From contig NZ_CP017990.1 of NCBI RefSeq assembly GCF_002208095.1, forward strand, positions 3,658,001-3,722,000: 64,000 nucleotides of DNA. Reading direction: 5' to 3'. The notes beneath the pieces were generated by a model that saw only the letters and a program-made list of their open reading frames with translations, did no database searches and had not been told where the DNA came from. This DNA is from Enterobacter cloacae complex sp. ECNIH7 (GTDB lineage Bacteria > Pseudomonadota > Gammaproteobacteria > Enterobacterales > Enterobacteriaceae). The position numbers and the translations under genes were made by a program. This document shows positions 62,484 through 64,000 of this stretch, piece after piece. Within the stretch, counting starts at the first letter, position 1. Each line of letters starts with the position of its first letter.

Positions 62484-62600
62484 TTTTGTACCTCAAGAAT
62501 TTTTAATTCATAATAATCACACTATAATGGAATATAAAATTCATTCAGGCGAGCAAAATTCGTATTTGCGCAGATAATCACATTTTCGCCAGGAGACCCT
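62484..62600. promoter_or_regulatory. murQ/yfhH divergent region with two matched palindromes
   Basis: Two 13-base palindromes of form GAAT-N5-ATTC lie at 62497-62509 and 62530-62542; their centres are 33 bases apart, about three helical turns. A further inverted repeat GCAAA...TTTGC spans 62552-62568. The pair is a natural operator candidate for the divergent RpiR-type regulator. Ribosome sites for both genes flank the region. Confidence 0.6.

Positions 62601-64000
<1,400 letters not shown>

Overview
The window reads as chromosomal core DNA of an enterobacterium close to Enterobacter (Enterobacter/Leclercia/Lelliottia type). Gene order from guaBA to acpS follows the E. coli K-12 53-58 min segment, proteins are near-identical to their E. 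coli counterparts, and the REP, ERIC and short GC-rich palindromic repeats are typical of the family. I see no rRNA, tRNA, insertion sequence, prophage or CRISPR array.

Left to right: a partial inositol-catabolism gene (iolA) with a divergent RpiR-type regulator; guaBA; xseA; an accessory pair encoding a protealysin-type metallopeptidase and its emfourin-type inhibitor; yfgJ; a POT peptide transporter absent from this place in K-12; the der-bamB-yfgM-hisS-ispG-rodZ-rlmN-ndk block; pbpC-yfhM (cell-wall synthase plus bacterial alpha-2-macroglobulin); an inserted alpha-glucoside PTS/6-phospho-alpha-glucosidase pair whose likely RpiR regulator lies on the far side of sseA; sseB; pepB; the complete isc operon (iscRSUA-hscBA-fdx-iscX) with tandem IscR sites; trmJ and suhB (boxA leader); a DUF1007/NiCoT metal-transport pair; csiE/hcaT; a small zinc-ribbon membrane protein; yphA; glyA and hmp with PurR and NsrR sites; glnB; the glrK-qseG-glrR two-component operon next to the sRNA gene glmY, whose sigma54 promoter and three GlrR boxes can be read directly; purL; mltF; tadA; pgpC; murP-murQ divergent from yfhH; yfhL; and a partial acpS.

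Functionally the window combines purine synthesis (guaA, guaB, purL, with glyA; PurR boxes before guaB, glyA and purL), Fe-S biogenesis, envelope assembly and turnover (bamB, rodZ, pbpC, yfhM, mltF, murQP, pgpC, GlmY control of glucosamine synthesis), translation accuracy (hisS, rlmN, trmJ, tadA, der) and nitrogen/nitrosative signalling (glnB, hmp). Accessory content relative to K-12 is the iol genes, protealysin/emfourin, the POT transporter, the agl locus, the DUF1007/NiCoT pair, the DUF2569 gene, and murQP placed beside yfhH. I find no wholly new system. The observations most worth a second look are the interleaved agl-sseA-rpiR locus, the protease/inhibitor pair, and the murQP-yfhH arrangement with two matched candidate operators. 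Several start codons were moved from the longest open frame to sites supported by ribosome binding sites and E. coli protein lengths; six genes start with GTG or TTG.
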